20,120 nucleotides of DNA from Phycisphaerae bacterium (GTDB taxonomy: Bacteria > Planctomycetota > Phycisphaerae > Phycisphaerales > Phycisphaeraceae), in the NCBI GenBank assembly GCA_002688155.1, contig NZCH01000028.1, positions 1-20,120 on the forward strand, read 5' to 3'. Position 1 is the first letter of the stretch. Every line of letters starts with the position of its first letter. Positions 7,411 to 14,810 of the stretch are shown here, piece after piece. The notes under the pieces are model-generated. The model was not told the DNA's origin, made no database searches, and saw nothing but the letters and a program-made list of their open reading frames with translations. A program made the position numbers and the translations under genes.

Positions 7411-8346
7411 ATGAAGACACCCATTGCGAAGTTTGGGGAATTGCCGCAACGTCGCGGACGGCATCGGCTTTCCATGACGATTGCCCCAGAACAGGTGCCC
7501 ATCTACTGGCAGATTGGACAGTCGATTCATCCCTGCGCCGTTGTCACGGCGATGGTACACGGAGATGAATTCGAAGGATTTGTCGCTGCGTTGGATGTAT
7601 GGAAGTGGGTGCGAACAGTCGATCTTCAAGGATCACTGATGATCCTTCCTGTTTGTAACCCAGCGGCGGCACAAGCGGCGACGCGTCATACACCAACCCG
7701 TTATGACGGTTTGAACCTGGCGCGGACATTTCCGGGCGTGACCGGGTCCAGCTACACGCAACAGTTGGCGCACGCGCTGTGGAATCTGATCCGGGATGCC
7801 GACGCTTTGATTGATTTGCATTCCGGGGGAGTTGGGTATGACTATGCGCGGCTTGCGGGATACTACCGCGACACCGATGTCGACCTGGCGGCATGTTTTC
7901 CAAAGGCGTTCCTCTGGCCTGTCCCAGCGACACCCGGTGTTTTAAGTTACGAGTTCTCCCGCATCAAGGGCAAGGTCTCGCTGGGCTGGGAGTGCGGAGG
8001 TGAAGCGCGGCTGGACCGCGCCGGTGCAGATGACTACGCCATCGCAGTAAAGCGCGTGCTCGCCAGGTTGGGGGTGGTTGCTCGAAAAGGTGGTGGTCGT
8101 GTCGGGCATTCGCGACCACGTATCGGCCGCACGCGCAGGCAAACGTGCTCCACCGCGGGTTGGTTCCTGCCCGAATTGACAGTCGGGTCGCGGATTAAGC
8201 GAGGCCAAGTGATCGGCCAATGGATCAAGCCGGACCTGCGGGTCCGCGAGTTGGTTAGCCGACATTCGGGCATTGTTATTGCCGTGCGTACGCTGCCCCG
8301 GGTCGAGCCGGGTGACTATCTGGTGCTGGTTGGGGAACTGGTTTGA
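7411..8346 (+). CDS. Succinylglutamate desuccinylase/aspartoacylase-family zinc hydrolase (copy 2)
   Basis: A 311-residue second member of the AstE/AspA group. Zinc ligands are H50-G-D-E53 and H137 in I-D-L-H-S-G-G. N102-L-A-R105-T-F-P-G is the carboxylate-binding loop, and E194 in G-W-E-C-G-G fits the general base. Residues about 232-311 form the C-terminal lipoyl-like barrel (A-G-W-F-L-P-E at the start, G-S-R-I-K-R-G-Q-V-I-G, S-G-I-V-I-A-V). It is diverged from copy 1 well beyond recent duplication, mainly in the segment between the Arg loop and the Glu, which suggests a different acyl or amino substrate. The ATG at 7411 has no clear ribosome binding site and lies 28 bases after the preceding gene, so cotranscription is likely. 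No signal peptide. Confidence 0.85.
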   Translation: MKTPIAKFGELPQRRGRHRLSMTIAPEQVPIYWQIGQSIHPCAVVTAMVHGDEFEGFVAALDVWKWVRTVDLQGSLMILPVCNPAAAQAATRHTPTRYDGLNLARTFPGVTGSSYTQQLAHALWNLIRDADALIDLHSGGVGYDYARLAGYYRDTDVDLAACFPKAFLWPVPATPGVLSYEFSRIKGKVSLGWECGGEARLDRAGADDYAIAVKRVLARLGVVARKGGGRVGHSRPRIGRTRRQTCSTAGWFLPELTVGSRIKRGQVIGQWIKPDLRVRELVSRHSGIVIAVRTLPRVEPGDYLVLVGELV

Positions 8347-8538
8347 AGCCGTTGGCGAGGTGCGTGATTCGACGTGCAAAATCAACCCGGCGATCAGAGG
8401 CGTTCACATGAACTGTCGGTCAAGTTGATTCATCGATACCGTTTCTTTCGCTGTTGCAAGTCGCATGTCTACGGTTCCATGAGTAAGTACTTCGTAACCC
8501 ATTTACCTGGCGAACAACATATGGATGGTGCTGATCCC

Positions 8539-9315
8539 ATGAATCGCGATCACCCGCACGACAACAATTCCGGTTTTCAACTGTCCGGCGCGGTTTGTCT
8601 CGTGACCGGCGGCGCGCAGGGCATCGGCCGAGCCATTGCAATCACGCTCATTGATGCAGGGGCCCACGTTCACGTGCTCGACCTGGATCAAGTGGCGCTC
8701 GATCGTTGGCGTGGCGAAGGGACGGGCCACGGGCGGCTTGATCTACACGCGGGGGATGCGGCCGATCCCGACGTCGTCGCGGATCTGCTGCGAACGCTCG
8801 AACGTATGGATGTGCTGATCAACAATGCCGCCAGCCCGTTCTACTGCCCGTTTGAGGAACTGACCCGGCAGCATTGGGAACAGGCTTTGCGCAATGATCT
8901 GCACAGCGCGTTCGAGTGCTCACGACAGTCGGTCCCCAAACTGCGTGCAAGTGATCGAGCGGCGATTGTAAATGTGGCGTCGATCGAGGGATTTGTGGCA
9001 GAACCCGGCACCGTGGCTTATGGCTCGGTAAAGGCGGCGCTGTTGCAGTTTACCCGGGCACTGGCGGTGGATCTGGCCAATGACTGGATCCGTGTCAACG
9101 CGGTAGCGCCCGGAGGGATCGCGGTCGAGCGGAACCGGCAGGTATTCCAGCAGGAGCCCTGCAAGTCGCTGCTGGCGGATCGTGTCCCGCTTGGCGGCGT
9201 GCCCGGTGAACCCCAAGACGTCGCCAACGCAGTGCTCTTCCTTGCGTCTCCGTTGGCGCGATACATCACGGGCGCTACGCTGGTGGTCGATGGAGGCTGG
9301 CTGGCCAAGGCATGA
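8539..9315 (+). CDS. Short-chain dehydrogenase/reductase, classical SDR
   Basis: From ATG 8539 this is a 258-residue classical SDR. It has the cofactor loop T-G-G-A-Q-G-I-G (23-30), D48 at the end of strand 2 favouring NAD(H) over NADP(H), N-N-A-A (95-98), N119, catalytic S148 in V-N-V-A-S, and Y161-G-S-V-K165. The C-terminal strand ends in V-V-D-G-G, as in 3-oxoacyl-ACP-reductase-like and sugar-dehydrogenase-like SDRs. The frame is open up to a GTG at 8374, with further ATGs at 8479 and 8521; 8539 gives the usual family length but none has a good ribosome binding site, so the start is uncertain. The function is probably oxidation or reduction of a sugar or sugar-acid hydroxyl within this pathway. 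Confidence 0.85.
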   Translation: MNRDHPHDNNSGFQLSGAVCLVTGGAQGIGRAIAITLIDAGAHVHVLDLDQVALDRWRGEGTGHGRLDLHAGDAADPDVVADLLRTLERMDVLINNAASPFYCPFEELTRQHWEQALRNDLHSAFECSRQSVPKLRASDRAAIVNVASIEGFVAEPGTVAYGSVKAALLQFTRALAVDLANDWIRVNAVAPGGIAVERNRQVFQQEPCKSLLADRVPLGGVPGEPQDVANAVLFLASPLARYITGATLVVDGGWLAKA

Positions 9316-9335
9316 AGCTCGCCGACTCACTATGT

Positions 9336-9351
9336 TTCGTTTGAAAACGAA
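9336..9351. promoter_or_regulatory. 16-base inverted repeat, possible operator
   Basis: TTCGTTT (9336-9342) and AAACGAA (9345-9351) are perfect reverse complements separated by two bases, in the 90-base gap between the SDR and the PLP-enzyme genes. A two-base spacer cannot form a stable RNA loop, so a dimeric DNA-binding protein site is the better reading. No regulator is encoded nearby. Confidence 0.3.
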
Positions 9352-9405
9352 TCTGCTCGCCATGCAAACAAGGCTGAGCAAGCTTCTGCCCCCTGAGAAT
9401 TACTC

Positions 9406-10545
9406 ATGAATCTGCCGCTGCCCACGGACGAGAACGCCAGGCCATACCTGCACTGTCAGCGTTGCCGGCGAGACCTGTCATTCGGCCCGTTTTTCGGTCG
9501 ACACCCTGATTGCGAACATCAAGACGGTGATGGTTGCCCGCTCGAGACGCGGTACCACGCCCCCCAAATGGCCGGCAGTGATGCGCTGGCCATGGGGCCA
9601 ACGCCACTGCTCGACGCCGGCCGCGTGCGTGCCCGCTTGGGGCTGCCGAATCTTTGGTTGAAGAATGAGACGTGTCTACCGACCTGGTCGTGGAAGGACC
9701 GCGTCAATCGGGTACACGCGAGGCTGGCGCAGACGTGGGGCTATCGCCGGATCGTCGCTGTGTCCACGGGTAACCACGGCATCTCGCTTGCCGCCGAGGC
9801 GCGTCGCGCGCAGCTTGATTGTCAGATCTTGATCCACCCAGACTGTCCAAGCTTCACGAAGCAGCTTATCCGCTATTTCGGCGCCAAGGTGACTCCTTAC
9901 ACGAATGACTCGTACGTGCAGCTCTCGGAGATGATGGCGCGTGAGAAGCTCTACCCGGCCGTGAGCTTGCCGCCGATGTGCGGCTTGGGCAACGCGTTCG
10001 GCGCTGAAGGCTACAAGTCGATCGCCGTGGAGATCGCCCAGGCACTACCGATGGACCGTCCAACATGGGTCATCGTTCCAACGGGCATTGGTGACGGTGT
10101 CTTCGGTGTCGCCAAGGGGTTCGGCGAACTGGTTTCTGGCGGCGCGATCGAATGGATGCCCCGCATCGTGGCGGTTCAGGGCGCCCGATGCGCGCCGCTC
10201 GTGCATGCGTGGAAGAACGGTCTGGATGAGATTGAGCCGGTGTCCAATCCCAGTGGTATTGCGCTGTCGATTCGCGAGCCCTGGTGTGGTGGGCATGCCC
10301 TGAACGCAGTGCGCGCTTCCCAGGGCGTGGCCATAGCGGTCACGGATGCACAGATCCTCGACGCCATGGCGCGACTCGCCGACGAAGGGCTGCTGATTGA
10401 CCCGGCGTCGGCCGCCACCGTGGCGGCGGCGGGCCAGCTCGCCCAGGACAATATACTTGGCGAAGATGATACGGTCGTCTGTATCCTCAGTGGCGCCGGC
10501 GTAAAGTGGGCCGGCGCCGACTGGCTCGAGAATCCGCCGATATGA
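9406..10545 (+). CDS. Threonine-synthase-like PLP-dependent enzyme (fold type II)
   Basis: A 379-residue member of the tryptophan-synthase-beta/threonine-synthase superfamily. PLP would be bound by K97 in S-W-K-D-R; N123 in S-T-G-N-H-G contacts the PLP hydroxyl, P225-T-G-I-G-D-G is the phosphate-binding loop, and S362 in L-S-G-A-G lies where the pyridine nitrogen is contacted. The N-terminus carries C17-x2-C20 and C36-x7-C44, which may be a small zinc ribbon of the kind seen in some threonine synthases. Typical activities of the group are beta/gamma-replacement or elimination on O-phosphohomoserine, serine, threonine or diaminopropionate. No homoserine kinase or other threonine-pathway gene is nearby; the neighbours are an SDR and a creatininase homologue, so a catabolic deaminase or lyase role is as likely as threonine synthesis. 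Weak ribosome binding site (TGAGAA) before the ATG. Confidence 0.85.
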   Translation: MNLPLPTDENARPYLHCQRCRRDLSFGPFFGRHPDCEHQDGDGCPLETRYHAPQMAGSDALAMGPTPLLDAGRVRARLGLPNLWLKNETCLPTWSWKDRVNRVHARLAQTWGYRRIVAVSTGNHGISLAAEARRAQLDCQILIHPDCPSFTKQLIRYFGAKVTPYTNDSYVQLSEMMAREKLYPAVSLPPMCGLGNAFGAEGYKSIAVEIAQALPMDRPTWVIVPTGIGDGVFGVAKGFGELVSGGAIEWMPRIVAVQGARCAPLVHAWKNGLDEIEPVSNPSGIALSIREPWCGGHALNAVRASQGVAIAVTDAQILDAMARLADEGLLIDPASAATVAAAGQLAQDNILGEDDTVVCILSGAGVKWAGADWLENPPI

Positions 10546-10552
10546 CGACGCA

Positions 10553-11416
10553 ATGTCCTGGAAAAACCACCAAATCATGACAAAAGCGAATCCAAACCAA
10601 AAAGCCCAAATCGATGACATGACCTGGCCGCAGGTGCGAGACGCGGCACAGCAGGGCAGGATCATCATGATCCCGATGGCGGCGATCGAGCAGCACGGGT
10701 ACCACCTGCCGGTTGATATGGACAACCGCGCCTGTTTTCACATGTGCGCCCAAGCCGCGCGCCGACGCCCCGACCTGCTGCTGAACACGCCCTTGTTGCC
10801 GTACGGTTTCAACGAACACAATATGGAGTTTCCCGGCACGGTCAGCATCCGAATGCAGGTGTTTATTGACTATTTGTTTGATGTGGCGCATTCCTACACG
10901 AGGATGGGATTCCGCAGGATCATGCTCGTAAACGGCCATGGGTCGAACCAGATGTTGGCGAATCTGGTCGCCCGCCGCGTCGTCAACGAAACGCCGGCGC
11001 TGGCGATGGCGATACCCTATTGGACACTGTCAAGCAAGCCGTTCAATGAGTCGCTGCGTGAAAGTGTCAGTCCCGGCGGCACCGCGCACGCGTGCGAATA
11101 TGAGACGAGCATCTACCTGGCGCTCGACCCGGAGGCGGTGGACATGAGCAAGGCTGTCAAGGAATTGGCGCCGCGATGGTCCAAGTGGGCATGGACGGAC
11201 CTGACAGCCGGCTCATCGGACGTACACTTCGTCGATAACTACAGCCGGTATAACGAAAGTGGCGTCGAGGGCGACCCGACCGCGGCCAGCGCCGAGAAAG
11301 GCCGCAAGATCCTCGCCTGGTCGATTGAAAACCTCATCGATCTGGCGAAGGATTTCAGCGAGGTGGAGATGCGCCCGCGGCGGTCGCAACAATACGACCC
11401 CGAAGCCAACCAGTAG
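10553..11416 (+). CDS. Creatininase-family metal-dependent amidohydrolase
   Basis: The 287-residue product shows the creatininase fold signatures: P-M-A-A-I-E46-Q-H48-G-Y-H-L-P-V-D-M-D57-N, N127-G-H129-G-S-N, and H179-A-C-E182-Y-E-T-S. E46, H48, D57, H129 and E182 are the expected binuclear-metal and active-site residues. The usual H-A-G-E motif reads H-A-C-E here. Family members open cyclic amides (creatinine) or hydrolyse formamides and other small amides, so the precise substrate is not given by the motifs. It starts 7 bases after the PLP-enzyme stop; an in-frame ATG at 10577 is an equally possible start, as neither has a clear ribosome binding site. Cytoplasmic. Probably cotranscribed with the PLP enzyme, suggesting consecutive steps on a nitrogen-containing intermediate. 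Confidence 0.85.
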   Translation: MSWKNHQIMTKANPNQKAQIDDMTWPQVRDAAQQGRIIMIPMAAIEQHGYHLPVDMDNRACFHMCAQAARRRPDLLLNTPLLPYGFNEHNMEFPGTVSIRMQVFIDYLFDVAHSYTRMGFRRIMLVNGHGSNQMLANLVARRVVNETPALAMAIPYWTLSSKPFNESLRESVSPGGTAHACEYETSIYLALDPEAVDMSKAVKELAPRWSKWAWTDLTAGSSDVHFVDNYSRYNESGVEGDPTAASAEKGRKILAWSIENLIDLAKDFSEVEMRPRRSQQYDPEANQ

Positions 11417-11447
11417 TCCCGATCCGATCTTTCACCAGAACATAATT

Positions 11448-12920
11448 ATGACGTTACAGCTTGACACAATCGTCAATCCGTTCACACGGGGCCTTCTCGA
11501 CGCGTGCTCGGCGGCGAGTCAGCCGTACGAGCCTGAGCTGGATGTGCAGGAAATCGACACGGGTTTTTTCATTCGCGACCGCGAGCGGCCGATCGCGTAC
11601 ATTCATCGGCGGTGGTTTCTGCTGGACGCGTTCGAATTCTCGCCGTTCACGTCGCTGGGGCGGGACACGACGATCAGCCCATTCTACGACATGGGCACGT
11701 ACATCAATATGCACGCGACGTTGTTCTGCAACATCCAGGGCAACCATGGCTGGCCCACCGTGGGCTGTGACATCGATTGGCAGGTTGACGGGCATCAGAT
11801 CTCGATCGACATCAAGGCCCAATACCAGACCGGCGACCGGACACACAATACGTTGACGATCGGCTACGACGAGTTCACCGGGCAGTACCTCTATCGCCTT
11901 CACCAGCGTGTGCGCCAGCCGCACCTCAAACGCCAGGAGTTCTGCAACCTGTACCCCAAGGACATGGGCAACGGCATGCCCGAAGACAAGAAGTGGCAGT
12001 ACACGTTGTGGACCGGCCCGGACGGCAACCTGTGGAAGATGCCGCACAACCCGGCGTTCGCCATGTGCATGCGCGCGCTCGATCCGGAACGTGACAAGTC
12101 GATCGCGCCCCAGGGCTGGCTGGGGTTTGGCGTCGAGGATGACTTTAATCTCTGCGCTGTGTTCGAGCACGCGTCGACCTCACTGTTGTCCGCTACGTGC
12201 GACATGTGGTTCGACGAACATCTGTCGTTCGTGCAGCCGACGATGGAGTACATGGTCGATCGCGACGCCAGTGAAGCCGAAGTGGTGTTTCGATTGATCA
12301 ATGCCCCGGCGTCGTTCATGCAGCGCGCGATCGCTGACGCCAGACAGGTACCGGTGTCTGACAAAGAAGTGCTCGAGCATGGCGGCCCGGCGTTCATCCC
12401 GGGTCTGGTCAACGACCTCGAATCACCGATGGACCCCAACGAGCCTCAAGCCGGCGGTGTCTGGCAAATGATCAACCCCAAACCCGTGCATCTGGTGCTC
12501 GAGGATCAGACACGCCGTGCCTTGGGAAAGTTGGACCCGGCGTTGTTCGTGACGTGGGCGGATGATTGCGGCCACTCGGGATCGCGGTCGATCAAACTGC
12601 GGAGTTTACCCGACCGGATTGTTTACCTGGGCGCGACGGGACACGGGTTTCACACGAAACCAGACACGACATATCGCTTCGACGGCTGGATCAAGACAGG
12701 CGGCGCGTCGGCGCGGTTGTGGCTGGCGCGCACGTGGTACACGTCCGCCGTGACACACGGTGAAGCCGTCAGTCCCGACGTGCGGCCGAACAGCGATTGG
12801 ACGCACGTATCCGTTGAAATCGACAGCCAGGAGTACCCGTATCTGATCTGCCGCCTGGCCGTCGAAGGCGACGGGTACGCATGGTTTGATGATCTTCGGT
12901 TCGACCGGGTGCGGGCGTAA
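11448..12920 (+). CDS. Uncharacterised protein with C-terminal jelly-roll (carbohydrate-binding-like) domain
   Basis: I do not recognise the family of the 490-residue product. The first about 350 residues are rich in aromatic residues and in short beta-strands (I-D-W-Q-V-D-G-H-Q-I-S-I-D-I, Q-Y-L-Y-R-L-H), with conserved-looking W and H residues such as A-Y-I-H-R-R-W, as in proteins that bind or process sugars. Residues about 359-490 resemble a CBM4/9-type jelly roll (Y-R-F-D-G-W-I-K-T-G near 409, W-T-H-V-S-V-E-I, and the terminal Y-A-W-F-D-D-L-R-F). No signal peptide is seen from ATG 11448. The frame extends back to 11259, but that part overlaps the creatininase gene and is Arg-rich low-complexity, so it is not used. 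A cytoplasmic carbohydrate-active enzyme or binding protein is inferred. Confidence 0.7.
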   Translation: MTLQLDTIVNPFTRGLLDACSAASQPYEPELDVQEIDTGFFIRDRERPIAYIHRRWFLLDAFEFSPFTSLGRDTTISPFYDMGTYINMHATLFCNIQGNHGWPTVGCDIDWQVDGHQISIDIKAQYQTGDRTHNTLTIGYDEFTGQYLYRLHQRVRQPHLKRQEFCNLYPKDMGNGMPEDKKWQYTLWTGPDGNLWKMPHNPAFAMCMRALDPERDKSIAPQGWLGFGVEDDFNLCAVFEHASTSLLSATCDMWFDEHLSFVQPTMEYMVDRDASEAEVVFRLINAPASFMQRAIADARQVPVSDKEVLEHGGPAFIPGLVNDLESPMDPNEPQAGGVWQMINPKPVHLVLEDQTRRALGKLDPALFVTWADDCGHSGSRSIKLRSLPDRIVYLGATGHGFHTKPDTTYRFDGWIKTGGASARLWLARTWYTSAVTHGEAVSPDVRPNSDWTHVSVEIDSQEYPYLICRLAVEGDGYAWFDDLRFDRVRA

Positions 12921-12944
12921 TTCTGCCCACGGTGGTCAACGCTT

Positions 12945-12950
12945 TACAAT
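12945..12950 (+). promoter_or_regulatory. Possible -10 element of a leaderless transcript
   Basis: TACAAT ends six bases before the ATG at 12957, and no ribosome binding site fits between the two genes. A start of transcription about 7 bases downstream of this hexamer would coincide with the ATG. No good -35 is visible (the best is TTCTGC at 12921-12926). Confidence 0.25.
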
Positions 12951-12956
12951 AGTTTC

Positions 12957-14741
12957 ATGTCCAATGAAAACGCAACGCGCCTGACCGATATACGTCAACG
13001 AAACCGGTGGCTTTTTCAGAGCGCGGTGCGTGCCGCTGACGCCCGTTTCGATGAGCAACTCGACCTGATCTATTACAAGTACGCGGACGTGCGCGACGGC
13101 GGGCATGTAGCGCAAGAGAGTCTCGAATACGCGATCGCCCTGTTGGAAACAGGCGGCGACATCGATCGCGCCCGGCGCATCGTGCGCGCCACCCTCAAGT
13201 ACCAGGACCTGCGCAAGCATTCGTTTACATACGGCAACTGGTTCTGGATGCACAACTGGGACACGGTCAAAGACTGCAATGCAGTGTCGTTTATGGTGCC
13301 CAACTACTGGTACCTGCTTCGTCATCACGGTGACGAGTTAGGTGATGATGTGGTTAGCGCCGTCATCGACGCACTCGAGCCCGCCGGCAACGCGCTGCTC
13401 GCCCACCGATGCCAATGGGCGTATGGCAACATCTTTATCAAAAACATTCTCTGCAAGGTGCAGATTGGTGATCTGCGCGACGACCAACGCATGCGCGACC
13501 TGGGTTACTACGAGCTCGATGAATGGCTGTCGTACACAAATCGGTTCGGCATCGCAGAGTTCAACAGCCCGGTCTACACGGCCGTACAGATTCGCTGCCT
13601 CGAGGCGATGCTCGACGTGCCTGCCGACGAGACCTTTCACGCGCGCGTACGGCAACTGTTGCGGTGGTTCTATACCGACCTGTTGCTTCAGTATCATCCT
13701 CAAAGCGGCTTGTTCGCCGGGGCCAAGAGCCGGCTGACGTGCGATATGCACCATACGCCGTGCCACATGCTGCTGTTTCGCCAGATCGGCAGACATGCGC
13801 CGCCCGATTCGCCGTACAACGCCGGCTACGCGCTCAATGAGTACCTCGTCGAGGATGACGTGCTGGCACTGGCGATGGACAAGCCGCTGCCCACGCGATT
13901 GGAGCAGGCCACGCCGCACAATATGGCGACGCGCCGGATGTGGATGACCCGTGACTACGCGCTGAGCACCATCACAGGCGGTCATTACGGGGCGTCTGCG
14001 CAGGTCCTCGAGGTGGTGTACGGCAACGAAGAGCAATCCAGCGCATGTGCGCTGCGTGGTGATCCGCACATTTTCACACTGTTCTGCGAACAGCAGGAGA
14101 ACGTGGTGGTCGGTGCGGTGCAATGGCGTTTCTGGCCTGAGGAGGACCGCGAAAAGGTTGCCTCGGCAAACTCACTGACGCACGTGAAAGTCGGGTATGG
14201 ACCCGATTACGTGCCGCCACAACACAAGGCCGTTGCACTGAACGTGGTGTTCGCTCCGCGCGCCGTGCAACCCGAGGTCTTCGTGGACGCGCAGGTCGGT
14301 GACAGGCCAAACACGGCCCCGTCGGCGAGAACGCCGGTCGTCGTCCGCGTCGGTGACGTGTTAATTGGGTATCGATCGGTCGGGGCGCGCAGTGCGCGGT
14401 TGGATTGGATTGACGATCAATACGTTTTGCAGATGACCTTTCGCGCGCCGCGCAAACCGCCGTGGATCATTTTGCATCCGTTCCTGCTGGCGGTCGAGTC
14501 CATCAACGACGGCGCTACGGTTGAATCGTTCATGACCAGGATGCGTGATGCACGCCTGTCCGCAAGCCGGTCAGGGGATGAGCGGCGTGTGCGCTGCGTA
14601 TTTGGTGATCGAACGCTTCGTGCAACCGTGCCGTTGCGGCCGGCGTACTTGTTGGACAGCGACACGTGCAAACTGCCGCAAGGCCGTGTGACGACCGCCG
14701 TGGCCGCGACAGAGCCTTTGTCGTTGTGGAGTCCGTGGTGA
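12957..14741 (+). CDS. Uncharacterised protein, predicted alpha/alpha-toroid plus beta-sandwich (polysaccharide-lyase-like architecture)
   Basis: The 594-residue product is not recognised with certainty. Residues about 15-320 are a run of paired amphipathic helices rich in aromatic residues (F-T-Y-G-N-W-F-W-M-H-N-W-D at 90-102, Q-W-A-Y-G-N-I-F-I-K-N at 153-163, E-F-N-S-P-V-Y-T-A-V at 201-210), the pattern of (alpha/alpha) toroids. Residues about 330-594 are mostly beta-strands. This order is that of several polysaccharide lyases and some glycosidases, where Asn, Tyr and His residues from the toroid catalyse beta-elimination; N203 and Y207 and the H265-H266 pair are candidates. No signal peptide is present, so the protein would act on imported oligosaccharides. 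A leaderless start is possible. The next gene follows after 69 bases. Confidence 0.65.
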   Translation: MSNENATRLTDIRQRNRWLFQSAVRAADARFDEQLDLIYYKYADVRDGGHVAQESLEYAIALLETGGDIDRARRIVRATLKYQDLRKHSFTYGNWFWMHNWDTVKDCNAVSFMVPNYWYLLRHHGDELGDDVVSAVIDALEPAGNALLAHRCQWAYGNIFIKNILCKVQIGDLRDDQRMRDLGYYELDEWLSYTNRFGIAEFNSPVYTAVQIRCLEAMLDVPADETFHARVRQLLRWFYTDLLLQYHPQSGLFAGAKSRLTCDMHHTPCHMLLFRQIGRHAPPDSPYNAGYALNEYLVEDDVLALAMDKPLPTRLEQATPHNMATRRMWMTRDYALSTITGGHYGASAQVLEVVYGNEEQSSACALRGDPHIFTLFCEQQENVVVGAVQWRFWPEEDREKVASANSLTHVKVGYGPDYVPPQHKAVALNVVFAPRAVQPEVFVDAQVGDRPNTAPSARTPVVVRVGDVLIGYRSVGARSARLDWIDDQYVLQMTFRAPRKPPWIILHPFLLAVESINDGATVESFMTRMRDARLSASRSGDERRVRCVFGDRTLRATVPLRPAYLLDSDTCKLPQGRVTTAVAATEPLSLWSPW

Positions 14742-14772
14742 ATCGATGCGTGCTTGCCGTTCGACCGGATCG

Positions 14773-14802
14773 TTGTTGGCAGCAGCGGTGAATCGGCATA
14801 AT
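14773..14802 (+). promoter_or_regulatory. Candidate promoter for a leaderless GH42-like transcript
   Basis: TTGTTG (14773-14778) and CATAAT (14797-14802) are 18 bases apart. The -10 ends eight bases before the ATG at 14811 and there is no ribosome binding site in between, so transcription would begin at or next to the start codon. Confidence 0.35.
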
Positions 14803-14810
14803 ATCGCCTC

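Noticed and set aside
8374..8538. Longer start (GTG 8374) for the SDR
   Set aside because: The extra 55 residues precede the usual SDR N-terminus without similarity or signal-peptide character. ATG 8521 remains possible.
11259..11447. N-terminal extension of the jelly-roll protein frame
   Set aside because: It overlaps the creatininase coding region in another frame and is Arg/Ser-rich. ATG 11448 gives a sensible start.
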